Of a stretch of DNA of 64,000 bases, positions 36,094-44,240 are shown piece after piece. The notes beneath the pieces are model-generated. The model did no database searches and was not told where the DNA came from. It was given only the letters and a program-made list of their open reading frames with translations. The translations under genes and the position numbers were made by a program. The stretch's first letter is position 1; each line of letters begins with the position of its first letter. Origin of the DNA: Streptomyces verrucosisporus (GTDB taxonomy: Bacteria; Actinomycetota; Actinomycetes; Streptomycetales; Streptomycetaceae); contig NZ_JADEYH010000006.1 in NCBI RefSeq assembly GCF_017114865.1, forward strand, positions 1 to 64,000. The letters run 5' to 3'.

Positions 36094-36693
36094 TCAGCCG
36101 CGCAGGGCCGCCTCGACGACGGCCGCCCACTGGGCCACGACCCGCTCGCGGCGGGCGCCGTCGTCGGTCAGGAGGTTGGCCAGACCCAGGCCGCGGGCCA
36201 TGTCGAGCAGTCCCTGCACGGTCTCCCGCACCCCCGGCACGCTCTCGTCCGTGCCCAGCAGACGCACCGCCATGCGGTGCGTCTCCCGGCCGATGCGCGC
36301 CTCCAGCGCGACCACCCGGGGCGCGAGCTGGGGTTCGTTGGAGGCGGCCACCCACAGCTGGAGCGCGGCACGGAAGAGCTCGCCGGTGTAGAGGCCGACG
36401 ATCGCCTCGACGGCCTCCCGGACGCCGGCCGGCCTGGGCAGGTCCCGCAGAACGGCCGACCGTTCCTCGGCGACGTACTCCACCGCCGCTGTGAACAGGT
36501 CCTCGCGGGTGGGGAAGTGGTGCTGGGCCGCCCCGCGGGTGACGCCCGCGTGCTCGGCGACGACCGCGACCGTGCTGCCCGTCCAGCCGCGCTCGGCCAG
36601 GCAGGCCACCGCGGACTGGAGCAGACGCCGCCGGGTGGCGCGGCTGCGGTCCTGCTTGGGCGCGTTGCCCCGTGCGGTCAGTGGTGCACCCAT
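36094..36693 (-). CDS. TetR-family regulator of the acyl-CoA catabolic operon
   Basis: 199 residues. Helix-turn-helix: RATRRRLLQSAVACLAERGWTGSTVAVVAEHAGVTRGAAQHHFPTREDLFTAAVEYV. Ligand domain helical with LLDMARGLGLANLL. Its start overlaps the end of the enoyl-CoA hydratase gene by 16 bases, so it is the last gene of the minus-strand carboxylase operon and likely its repressor, sensing an acyl-CoA. That role is inferred from position. Confidence 0.9.
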   Translation of the reverse strand: MGAPLTARGNAPKQDRSRATRRRLLQSAVACLAERGWTGSTVAVVAEHAGVTRGAAQHHFPTREDLFTAAVEYVAEERSAVLRDLPRPAGVREAVEAIVGLYTGELFRAALQLWVAASNEPQLAPRVVALEARIGRETHRMAVRLLGTDESVPGVRETVQGLLDMARGLGLANLLTDDGARRERVVAQWAAVVEAALRG

Positions 36694-37481
36694 CGGGGGT
36701 CCCGTCGTTCGAGGAAGGCGGACATGCCCTCGCGCGCCTCACTTGAGGCGAACAGCCGCGCGGAGAGCTCCGCCAGGCTATCGGTGCCCCGGTCGAAGGC
36801 CCGTAGCACCTCCGCCGTGACCAGGCGTTTGGACTCCGCCAGGCCCTGCGGCGAGGCTCGCCGCAGCCCGTCCAGGACCGGCTCCAGCGCGGCGTCCACG
36901 TCCTCGGCGGCGACGGTGACCAGCCCGATGCGGGCCGCCTCCGCCGCGCCGAACCGCTCGCCGGTCAGGTAGTACCGTCCGGCCGCCCGCGCGTCCAGCC
37001 TCGGCAGCAGCGGCAGGGAGATCACCGCGGGGGCCAGCCCGAGGCGCGCCTCGGTGAAGGCGAAGGTCGCTCCGGGGCCGGCCACCGCGATGTCGCAGGC
37101 GCCCACCAGCCCCGCCCCGCCCGCCCGTACGTGTCCGGTGACGCGGGCGACGACGGGCTTGGGGAAGGCCACGACCGTGCGCAGCAGCCGGGCCAGGCCC
37201 AGGGGCGCGTCGGTCGGCCCGGCCGCCGCACCGGCCTCGCTCAGATCGGCACCGGCGCAGAAGGTGGTGCCGGTGTGGGTGAGCAGCACCGCCCGGGTGC
37301 CCGGGTCGCGCCCGGCCGACTCCAGGTGCGCGTACAGCTCGCCCACCAGCCGGGCGGAGAGCGCGTTGCGGTTGTGCGGCGAGTCGAGGGTGAGGTTGGT
37401 GACGCCCCGCCACGCCGAACTCCGCACCAGGGGGCTGCGCTCGCCGCCGCCCCTGCCCTCGCCGGCCTCCGTGCCTCTCAT
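36678..37481 (-). CDS. Enoyl-CoA hydratase/isomerase family protein
   Basis: 267 residues. Crotonase fold: LTLDSPHNRNALSARLVGELYAHLE, oxyanion motif TFCAGADLSEA, VVARVTGHVRAGGAGLVGACDIAVAG, FTEARLGLAPAVISLPLLPRL and the C-terminal helix SEAREGMSAFLERRDPRW. The order matches AtuE/LiuC-like hydratases acting after the biotin-dependent carboxylation. The usual catalytic glutamates are hard to place: the segment after AGG is GLVGACD rather than GGxELA, and TEARLG keeps one Glu, so single-Glu hydratase activity is likely. GGAGAGGAG precedes the ATG. Confidence 0.92.
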   Translation of the reverse strand: MRGTEAGEGRGGGERSPLVRSSAWRGVTNLTLDSPHNRNALSARLVGELYAHLESAGRDPGTRAVLLTHTGTTFCAGADLSEAGAAAGPTDAPLGLARLLRTVVAFPKPVVARVTGHVRAGGAGLVGACDIAVAGPGATFAFTEARLGLAPAVISLPLLPRLDARAAGRYYLTGERFGAAEAARIGLVTVAAEDVDAALEPVLDGLRRASPQGLAESKRLVTAEVLRAFDRGTDSLAELSARLFASSEAREGMSAFLERRDPRWVHH

Positions 37482-37591
37482 ACCGTGGTACTCCTCTCCT
37501 GCTCCCGTTCACCGGCCCCCGGTTCGCGCCATGCGGTGTCGTGGAGGGCCCGGTCGAGGTGTGGGACACCGGCGTACTCTCCGCGGAACAC
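37478..37591 (-). CDS. Possible 37-residue coupled ORF or remnant
   Basis: In the gap between the acyl-CoA dehydrogenase and hydratase genes a GTG frame reads VFRGEYAGVPHLDRALHDTA and on to a TGA that overlaps the hydratase ATG (ATGA). The overlap and protein-like composition suggest either a tiny coupled gene or the 3' scar of a deleted gene. No clear ribosome site and no recognised family. Confidence 0.25.
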   Translation of the reverse strand: MFRGEYAGVPHLDRALHDTAWREPGAGEREQERSTTV

Positions 37592-37615
37592 GGTGTCCCC
37601 CAGGGGGTGGGTGTC

Positions 37616-38806
37616 TCAGTAGGACCTGGGCAGTCCCAGGGTCCGGTGGGAGACGAAGTTGAGGATCATCTCCCGGCTGACCGGCGCGATCCGGGCGACG
37701 CGGGAGGCGGTGACGAGGGAGCCCAGTCCGTACTCGCTGGTCAGGCCGTTGCCGCCGAGGGTGTGCACGGCGCGGTCGACGGCCCTCGCGCAGGCCTCCG
37801 CCGCCGCGTACTTGGCCATGTTGGCCGCCTCGCCCGCCCCCTCGTCGTCGCCCGCGTCGTACAGCAGGGCCGCCTTGCGCGTCATCAGACGGGCCAGCTC
37901 GATCTCCACGTGCGCCTCGGCCAGCGGGTGGGCTATGGCCTGGTGGGCTCCTATCGGCTCCTTCCACACCTGCCGGGTGCGGGCGTAGTCCACCGCCCGG
38001 GCGACGGCGAAGCGGCCCATGCCGAGCGCGAAGGCGGCGGTCATGATCCGCTCGGGGTTGAGTCCGGCGAAGAGCTGGAGCAGTCCGGCGTCCTCGTCGC
38101 CGACGAGCGCGTCCGCGGGCAGCCGCACGTCGTCCAGCACCAGTTCGAACTGTTTCTCGGGGGCGGACAGTTCCATCTCGATCATGTTGCGGGAGAAGCC
38201 GGGGGCGTCCCCGGGGACGATGAACAGGCAGGGCTTGAGCCGGCCGGTGCGGGCGTCCTCGGTGCGGCCCACGATCAGGGTGGCGTCGGCGATGTCCACA
38301 CCGGAGACGAAGACCTTGCGGCCGGTCAGGACCCACCCCCCGCCGTCGCGGCGGGCGGTGGTGGTGATGCGGTGGGAGTTGGACCCGGCGTCCGGCTCGG
38401 TGATGCCGAAGGCCATCCTGTGGCTGCCGTCGGCCAGTCCGGGCAGCCAGGCGCGCTTCTGCTCCTCGGTGCCGAAGCGGGCGATGACGGTGCCGGTGAT
38501 GGCGGGGGTGACGATGAGCATCAGCAGCGGGCAGCCCGCCGCGCCCAGTTCCTCCAGCACGATGGACAGCTCGGTGATGCCTCCGCCCCCTCCTCCGTAC
38601 TCCTCGGGGAGGCTGACGCCCAGGTAGCCGAGTCTTCCGGCCTCCCGCCACAACTCGTCGCTCTGCCCGCCGGCCCGGCGCACCCGCTCGAAGTACTCGC
38701 GGCCGTAGCGTTCGCCGAGCGCGGCGACGGCCGCGCGCAGCGCCCGCTGCTCGTCGGTCTCCAGCAGTGCGGCCGCCGTGTGCCCGGCGTGCTGATCGGT
38801 GGTCAA
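37616..38806 (-). CDS. Acyl-CoA dehydrogenase
   Basis: 396 residues from a TTG start: TTGA overlaps the carboxylase stop and GAAGGGG lies eight bases upstream; no ATG/GTG fits. Acyl-CoA dehydrogenase motifs: LGVSLPEEYGGGGGGITELSIVLEELGAAGCP, FGITEPDAGSNSHRITTTA, GRKVFVSGVDIAD, a C-terminal helix bundle with VWKEPIGAHQAIAHPLAEAHVEIELARLMTRKAA, and VHTLGGNGLTSEYGLGSL. The catalytic base position near LGGNGLTSEYG contains Glu. Flavoprotein that oxidises acyl-CoA to the enoyl-CoA; in an Atu/Liu-like scheme it would be the citronellyl- or isovaleryl-CoA dehydrogenase counterpart. Confidence 0.92.
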   Translation of the reverse strand: MTTDQHAGHTAAALLETDEQRALRAAVAALGERYGREYFERVRRAGGQSDELWREAGRLGYLGVSLPEEYGGGGGGITELSIVLEELGAAGCPLLMLIVTPAITGTVIARFGTEEQKRAWLPGLADGSHRMAFGITEPDAGSNSHRITTTARRDGGGWVLTGRKVFVSGVDIADATLIVGRTEDARTGRLKPCLFIVPGDAPGFSRNMIEMELSAPEKQFELVLDDVRLPADALVGDEDAGLLQLFAGLNPERIMTAAFALGMGRFAVARAVDYARTRQVWKEPIGAHQAIAHPLAEAHVEIELARLMTRKAALLYDAGDDEGAGEAANMAKYAAAEACARAVDRAVHTLGGNGLTSEYGLGSLVTASRVARIAPVSREMILNFVSHRTLGLPRSY

Positions 38807-40899
38807 GTGCCCGCCCCTTCGCCTTCGTCGGTCGCCGAACTCGCCGGTGGTTCCCCGGTGCCGTCGCGGACCTGCTCCCCGGAGGTGACGACGGCCAGGA
38901 CCGCGCCGACCTCCACGCGCTGTCCTGCGGTCACCCGCAGCTCCCGCAGCACCCCGTCGGCCGGCGCCGTGACGTGGTGCTCCATCTTCATCGCCTCCAG
39001 CCACAGCAGCGGCTGTCCGGCCGTCACCGCGTCGCCTGCGGCGAGGTGGTCGGCGAGGCGTACGACCGTGCCGGGCATCCGAGCCAGCAGCGAGCCCGGT
39101 TCGGTGCGGGCGGCCGGGTCGGGGAAGCGCGGCAGCTCCGTGAAGGCGTACGCGCCCAGCGGCGAGTCCACGAAGACCCTCGTCCGCTCCTCTCCGCCTC
39201 CCGGGCCGGTTCCGCCGCCCGGCCCGTCCGGGTACGCCGCGACGTCGAAGCGGTGCCGTACACCGTCGATCTCCAGTTCGACGCGGTCGGCGGCGACGCG
39301 CAGGGCGCGTACGCCCGGCAGGTCCTCGGCGAGCGGCGGGACGCCGCGCGCGGGCCGGTAGCGCACCTGAAGCTCCGCCCCGCCGGGTTCGGCCCGGTAG
39401 CGCTTGGTCTGCGGGCCGGAGGGGAGGTTGCGCCAGCCGCCGAGCCGTCCGGAGACGGTCCGCGCGGCCGCGCGGCGCGCCTCGGCGTCCGCCAGGGCCG
39501 CCGCGAACGCCGCTGCGCGCAGGCGCCGTTCCCCGTCCGGGGGCTCCTGGCACAGGAGTGCCGGATGCCGGTCGTAGAAGCCGGTGTCCATGCGCGCGGA
39601 GGCGAAGTCGGGGTGCCGCAACGAGCGCACCAGCAGGTCGCGGTTGGTGGCCGGGCCGTGGACGCGGGCCCGCTCCAGCGCGTGGGCCAGTTTCCGCACG
39701 GCTTCGGCGCGGGTGGGCGCCCAGGCGATGACCTTGGCGAGCATCGGGTCGTAGTGGACGGTGACCTCGTCGCCGTCGCCCGCCCCCGCGTCCAGCCGCA
39801 CTCCTGGGCCGCCGGGGACCTCCAGACGGTGCACCCGTCCGGTCTGCGGGCGCCACTGCCGGGCCGGATCCTCCGCGTAGAGGCGGGCCTCGACGGCGTG
39901 GCCGTGCGGCTCGGGCGGCCGGGCAGCGGGCAGCGTGGCGCCCTCGGCGATCCGCAGTTGCAGCGCGACGAGGTCGAGGCCGTACACGCACTCGGTGACG
40001 GGGTGCTCGACCTGGAGGCGGGTGTTCATCTCCAGGAAGTACGCCCGCCCGTCCGGTGCGAGGAGGAACTCCACCGTGCCCGCGCCCCGGTAGCCGACCG
40101 CGCGGGCGGCGCGCTCGGCCGCACCGTGCAGTGCGGCGCGCTGCTCCCCGGTCAGGCGCGGCGCGGGGGCCTCCTCGATCACCTTCTGGTGGCGGCGCTG
40201 GAGCGAGCAGTCGCGGGTGCCCAGGGCCCACACCGTGCCGTGGCCGTCCGCGAGCACCTGCACCTCCACATGGCGGCCGCGCTCGACGTAGGGCTCGGTG
40301 AAGACCTCGCCGTCGCCGAAGGCCGCCTCCGCCTCGGCCGACGCGGCTCGGATCCCGCTCTCCAGCGCGGCCGCCTCGCGCACGATCCGCATGCCGCGTC
40401 CGCCGCCGCCCGCCGCGGCCTTGACCAGCAACGGCAGGTCCTCCTCGCACGCCTCACCGGGCCGCACCGGCTCCAGCAGCGGCACCCCGGCCTTCCTCAT
40501 CAGCTCCTTGGCGCGGGTCTTGGACGCCATGGCCTCGATCGCCCCGGGCGGCGGGCCGATCCAGACCAGTCCCGCCTCCAGTACCGCCCGGGCGAAGCCG
40601 GCGTTCTCGGAGAGGAAGCCGTAGCCGGGGTGGACGGCGTCCGCGCCCGCCGCCAGGGCGGCCGCCACGATCAGGTCGCCGCGCAGATAGGTGTCGGCGG
40701 GTGCGTCACCGGGCAGCGACACGGCCGTGTCGGCCTCCCGCGCGTGGGGGGCGTCCGCGTCCGCGTCGGAGTGGACGGCGACGGTGGCGACGCCCGTCTC
40801 CCGGCAGGTACGGAAGACGCGCCGGGCGATCTCGCCGCGGCCCGCGACCAGGACGGAGCCGATGGTCCGCTCCGCGTCCGGTTGTATCGACACGTCCAC
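38803..40899 (-). CDS. Acyl-CoA carboxylase alpha subunit (biotin carboxylase + biotin carrier)
   Basis: 698 residues. Biotin carboxylase: VLVAGRGEIARRVFRTCRE, HPGYGFLSENAGFARA, ATP-grasp loop KAAAGGGGRGMRIV, RDCSLQRRHQKVIEEAPAP and FLEMNTRLQVEHPVTE. A middle linking domain follows. The C-terminal biotin carrier has LLWLEAMKMEHHVTAPADG, where the Lys between the Mets carries biotin. This is the MCC/GCC-type alpha chain. It carboxylates biotin with ATP and bicarbonate for the beta subunit encoded just upstream, three bases away. Confidence 0.94.
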   Translation of the reverse strand: MDVSIQPDAERTIGSVLVAGRGEIARRVFRTCRETGVATVAVHSDADADAPHAREADTAVSLPGDAPADTYLRGDLIVAAALAAGADAVHPGYGFLSENAGFARAVLEAGLVWIGPPPGAIEAMASKTRAKELMRKAGVPLLEPVRPGEACEEDLPLLVKAAAGGGGRGMRIVREAAALESGIRAASAEAEAAFGDGEVFTEPYVERGRHVEVQVLADGHGTVWALGTRDCSLQRRHQKVIEEAPAPRLTGEQRAALHGAAERAARAVGYRGAGTVEFLLAPDGRAYFLEMNTRLQVEHPVTECVYGLDLVALQLRIAEGATLPAARPPEPHGHAVEARLYAEDPARQWRPQTGRVHRLEVPGGPGVRLDAGAGDGDEVTVHYDPMLAKVIAWAPTRAEAVRKLAHALERARVHGPATNRDLLVRSLRHPDFASARMDTGFYDRHPALLCQEPPDGERRLRAAAFAAALADAEARRAAARTVSGRLGGWRNLPSGPQTKRYRAEPGGAELQVRYRPARGVPPLAEDLPGVRALRVAADRVELEIDGVRHRFDVAAYPDGPGGGTGPGGGEERTRVFVDSPLGAYAFTELPRFPDPAARTEPGSLLARMPGTVVRLADHLAAGDAVTAGQPLLWLEAMKMEHHVTAPADGVLRELRVTAGQRVEVGAVLAVVTSGEQVRDGTGEPPASSATDEGEGAGT

Positions 40900-40902
40900 T
40901 CC

Positions 40903-42507
40903 TCACATCCGGAAGACGCCGAAGCCGCCGCGCGCGCCCGCCACCGGCGCGGTGTGCACGGCGGACAGGCACATGCCGAGCACGGTGCGCGTGTCGCGCG
41001 GGTCGATGACGCCGTCGTCGTAGAGCCGCCCGGACAGGAACACCGGCAGCGACTCCGCCTCGATCTGCTGCTCGACCATGGCGCGCAGCGCCGCGTCGTC
41101 CTCCTCGTCGTAGGGCCTGCCCCTGGCCGCCGCGGACTCGCGCATCACGGTGGAGAGCACTCCGGCGAGCTGCCGCGGGCCCATGACGGCGGACTTGGCG
41201 CTGGGCCAGGCGAACAGGAAGCGCGGGTCGTAGGCCCGGCCGCACATGCCGTAGTGGCCGGCCCCGTAGCTCGCCCCCATCAGCACCGACAGGTGCGGCA
41301 CCCTGGAGTTGGAGACCGCGTTGATCATCATCGCGCCGTGCTTGACGATGCCGCCCCGCTCGTACTCGGTGCCGACCATGTAGCCGGTGGTGTTGTGGAG
41401 GAACAGCAGCGGGATGTCGCGCTGGTTGGCGAGCTGGATGAACTGGGCGGCCTTCTGCGACTCCTGGCTGAACAGCACGCCGCGGGCGTTGGCCAGGATG
41501 CCGACGGGGTAGCCGTGCAGGGCCGCCCAGCCGGTGGTCAGGCTGGTGCCGTACAGCGGCTTGAACTCGTCGAAGTCGGAGTCGTCGACGATCCGGGCGA
41601 TCACCTCGCGCGGGTCGAAGGGGATCTTGAGATCGCCGGGCACGACGCCCAGCAGTTCGTCCTCGTCGTGGCGCGGCGGGCGTACGGCCGCCGGGTCGGG
41701 GGCGGGGTGGGCCTTGGGCCGGTTGAGGCGGGCGACGACGCGGCGGGCCTGGCGCAGCGCGTCGGGCTCGTCCACCGCGAAGTGGTCGGCGAGGCCGGAG
41801 ACGCGGGCGTGCATGCCGGCCCCGCCCAGTTCCTCGTCGTCGGCCTCCTCGCCGGTGGCCATCCTCACCAGCGGCGGGCCGCCGAGGAACACCTTGGCGC
41901 CTCCGTCCACCATGATCACGTGGTCGGACATGCCGGGGACGTAGGCGCCGCCGGCGGTGGAGTTGCCGAAGACGACCGCGATCGTGGGGATGCCGGCCTC
42001 GCTGAGCCGGGTGAGGCCGCGGAAGAGGGCTCCGCCGGGGATGAAGACCTCCTTCTGGCCGGGCAGGTCCGCCCCGCCGGACTCCACCAGGCTGATGAGC
42101 GGTAGCCGGTTGGCCCGGGCGATCTCGTTGGCCCGCAGGGCCTTCCTCAGCGTCCAGGGGTTGCTGGCTCCGCCCCGCACGGTCGGGTCGTTGGCGGTGA
42201 TCAGGCACTCGACGCCCTCGACCACGCCGATACCGGTGACCAGCGAGGCGCCGACGGTGTAGTCACTGCCCCAGGCCGCCAGCGGGGACAGTTCCAGAAA
42301 GGGGGTGTCGGGGTCGAGCAGCAGCTCTGTGCGCTCGCGGGCCGGGAGTCTGCCGCGCCCGCGGTGGCGGGCGAGGTACTTCTCCCCTCCCCCGGCCAGG
42401 GCCTTGGCGTGCTCGGCCTCCAGTGCGTCCAGTTTCGCGAGCATCGCCTCGCGGTTGGCGGCGTACTCCGGCGCCGTGGTGTCCAGCGCCGAGCGCAGAA
42501 CGGTCAC
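40903..42507 (-). CDS. Acyl-CoA carboxylase beta subunit (carboxyltransferase), MCC/GCC-type
   Basis: 534 residues from a GTG overlapping the upstream stop (GTGA). Carboxyltransferase fold with LARHRGRGRLPARERTELLLD, SLVESGGADLPGQKEVF, VVFGNSTAGGAYVPGMSDHVIMV, LLFLHNTTGYMVGTEYERGGIVKHGAMMINAVS and GASYGAGHYGMCGRAYDPRFLFAWPSAKSAVMG. This pattern is that of methylcrotonyl-CoA and geranyl-CoA carboxylases rather than propionyl-CoA carboxylase. The AtuA-like partner gene makes a geranyl-CoA-type substrate possible; methylcrotonyl-CoA is the alternative. Confidence 0.92.
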   Translation of the reverse strand: MTVLRSALDTTAPEYAANREAMLAKLDALEAEHAKALAGGGEKYLARHRGRGRLPARERTELLLDPDTPFLELSPLAAWGSDYTVGASLVTGIGVVEGVECLITANDPTVRGGASNPWTLRKALRANEIARANRLPLISLVESGGADLPGQKEVFIPGGALFRGLTRLSEAGIPTIAVVFGNSTAGGAYVPGMSDHVIMVDGGAKVFLGGPPLVRMATGEEADDEELGGAGMHARVSGLADHFAVDEPDALRQARRVVARLNRPKAHPAPDPAAVRPPRHDEDELLGVVPGDLKIPFDPREVIARIVDDSDFDEFKPLYGTSLTTGWAALHGYPVGILANARGVLFSQESQKAAQFIQLANQRDIPLLFLHNTTGYMVGTEYERGGIVKHGAMMINAVSNSRVPHLSVLMGASYGAGHYGMCGRAYDPRFLFAWPSAKSAVMGPRQLAGVLSTVMRESAAARGRPYDEEDDAALRAMVEQQIEAESLPVFLSGRLYDDGVIDPRDTRTVLGMCLSAVHTAPVAGARGGFGVFRM

Positions 42508-44240
42508 AGCAACTCCTCGGGTATGTCGATGCGTCGGGAGCGCAGCCACTCCCCCAGCGCCTTGCCCTGCGGGTCGAAGCGGGCCCGGGAGGCCACGCCC
42601 TCGCCGAGGACGCCGTCGATCACGAAGTTCAGGGCGCGCAGGCCGGGCAGCACATGCCGGGTGACGGGCAGCTCGGCGGCCTCCGGAAGCAGTTCGCGCA
42701 GCAGGGCGGTGGTGAGGGTGTGTGCCAGCCAGCGCCAGGTCCGCTCGTCGCGCACCCACACGCCGATGTTGGCGCTGCCGCCCTTGTCCCCGCTGCGCGC
42801 CCCGGCCACCGCCCCCAGCGGGGCCCGGCGGGTGGCGCCCGGCCTCCGCCTCGGCAGGGGCTCGGGCAGCGGGGGCACGGCCACCGGTTCCAGGGGCCGG
42901 GTGGTGCGGGGCGGCGGCACCGCGATCCGCCGCCCGTCGGGCAGTACGGCCGTGTGCGGCACCTCGGCCGCGTCCAGGTACGCCGTCTCGAAGACGCCGT
43001 ACGGCGCCCCCTTGCCCGGCGGGGCGGTGACGTGGAAGCCGGGGTAGCTGCCGAGCGCCAGCTCGACGGCGGCGCCGCTGACGGCCCGCCCCACCCGTTC
43101 GGCGTCCGCGTCCCGCACCACGAGGTGGAGCAGGGCGCTCGCCTCCTGCTGTACGGGCGCGTCCGCGTGGTCGGTGCGGGCCAGGGTCCAGCGGACCTCG
43201 GCGGGGCGGCCGCCGGGCGCGGCGTCCAGCCGGTCCTCCATCTGCCGGCGCACCAGCGCCGCCTTGGCCTCGACGTCCAGGCCGGTCAGGACGAAGACCA
43301 CCTCGTTGCGGAAGCCGCCCAGGCGGGTCAGGCCCACCTTGAGCGCGGGCGGCGGCGCCTCGCCGCGCACGCCCTCGATCCGCACCCGGTCCCGTCCGTC
43401 GGCCCGCAGCCGTACGGTGTCCAGACGTGCCGTCACATCGGGCCCGGCGTAGCGCGCTCCGGCCGTCTCGTACAGCAGCTGGGCGGTGACGGTGCCGACG
43501 GTCACCGCCCCGCCGGTGCCCGGGTGCTTGGTGATCACCGAGCTGCCCTCACGGTGGATTTCGGCCAGCGGGAAGCCGGGGCGGCGCACGTCGATCCCCT
43601 CGGCGGCGAAGAAGGCGTAGTTGCCGCCGGTGGCCTGGGTGCCGCACTCCAGCACGTGCCCGGCGACCATGGCGCCGGCCAGCGCGTCGCGGTCGGCCGG
43701 GTCGCCGGGGTCCCAGTCGAAGCGGGCGGCGGCTGCCCCGGTGACCAGTGCGGCGTCGGTGACCCGGCCGGTCACCACCACGTCGGCGCCCGCCTCCAGG
43801 CAGGCGGTGATGCCGGCGCCGCCGAGGTAGGCGTTGGCGGTGAGGACGCCCTCGCCCCAGCCGCCGCGGGCGGTGACGTCGTCGCCCTCGACGTGCGCCA
43901 CCCTCGCCGGCAGGCCGAGCCGGCCGGCCAACTCCCTGACGGCACCGGCCAGTCCGGCCGGGTTGAGCCCGCCGGCGTTGACCACCAGCGGCACCCCGCG
44001 CTCGACGGCGAGACCGAGGGTGTCCTCCAGCTGCCGCGGGAAGGTCTTCGCGTAGCCGAGGCCGGGGTCCCTCGTCCGGTCCCGGCCCAGGATCAGCATG
44101 GTCAGCTCGGCCAGGTAGTCGCCGGTCAGGACGTCCAGCTCACCACCGGTGAGCATCTCGCGCACCGCGTCGAAGCGATCGCCGTAGAAGCCGGAGGCGT
44201 TCCCGATCCGCAGCACCCCGCCGGCCGGGCCGGGGGTCAC
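42504..44240 (-). CDS. AtuA-family protein (acyclic terpene utilisation)
   Basis: 578 residues from a GTG overlapping the previous stop. The N-terminal ~450 residues form the AtuA/DUF1446 domain: LRIGNASGFYGDRFDAVREML, LDVLTGDYLAELTMLIL, VNAGGLNPAGLA, ANAYLGGAGITACLEAGADVVVTGRVTDAALV, HVLECGTQATGGNY. The C-terminal ~110 residues (AGARSGDKGGSANIGVWVRDERTWRWLAHTL) are the AtuA-like ferredoxin-fold domain. AtuA is needed for citronellol/geraniol growth in Pseudomonas; its reaction is unknown. Relatives also occur with methylcrotonyl-CoA carboxylases. Confidence 0.92.
   Translation of the reverse strand: MTPGPAGGVLRIGNASGFYGDRFDAVREMLTGGELDVLTGDYLAELTMLILGRDRTRDPGLGYAKTFPRQLEDTLGLAVERGVPLVVNAGGLNPAGLAGAVRELAGRLGLPARVAHVEGDDVTARGGWGEGVLTANAYLGGAGITACLEAGADVVVTGRVTDAALVTGAAAARFDWDPGDPADRDALAGAMVAGHVLECGTQATGGNYAFFAAEGIDVRRPGFPLAEIHREGSSVITKHPGTGGAVTVGTVTAQLLYETAGARYAGPDVTARLDTVRLRADGRDRVRIEGVRGEAPPPALKVGLTRLGGFRNEVVFVLTGLDVEAKAALVRRQMEDRLDAAPGGRPAEVRWTLARTDHADAPVQQEASALLHLVVRDADAERVGRAVSGAAVELALGSYPGFHVTAPPGKGAPYGVFETAYLDAAEVPHTAVLPDGRRIAVPPPRTTRPLEPVAVPPLPEPLPRRRPGATRRAPLGAVAGARSGDKGGSANIGVWVRDERTWRWLAHTLTTALLRELLPEAAELPVTRHVLPGLRALNFVIDGVLGEGVASRARFDPQGKALGEWLRSRRIDIPEELL

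Noticed and set aside
37616..40450. Extension of the acyl-CoA dehydrogenase frame far upstream
   Set aside because: The extension lies on the biotin carboxylase gene in another frame. The dehydrogenase fold begins at the TTG near 38806.
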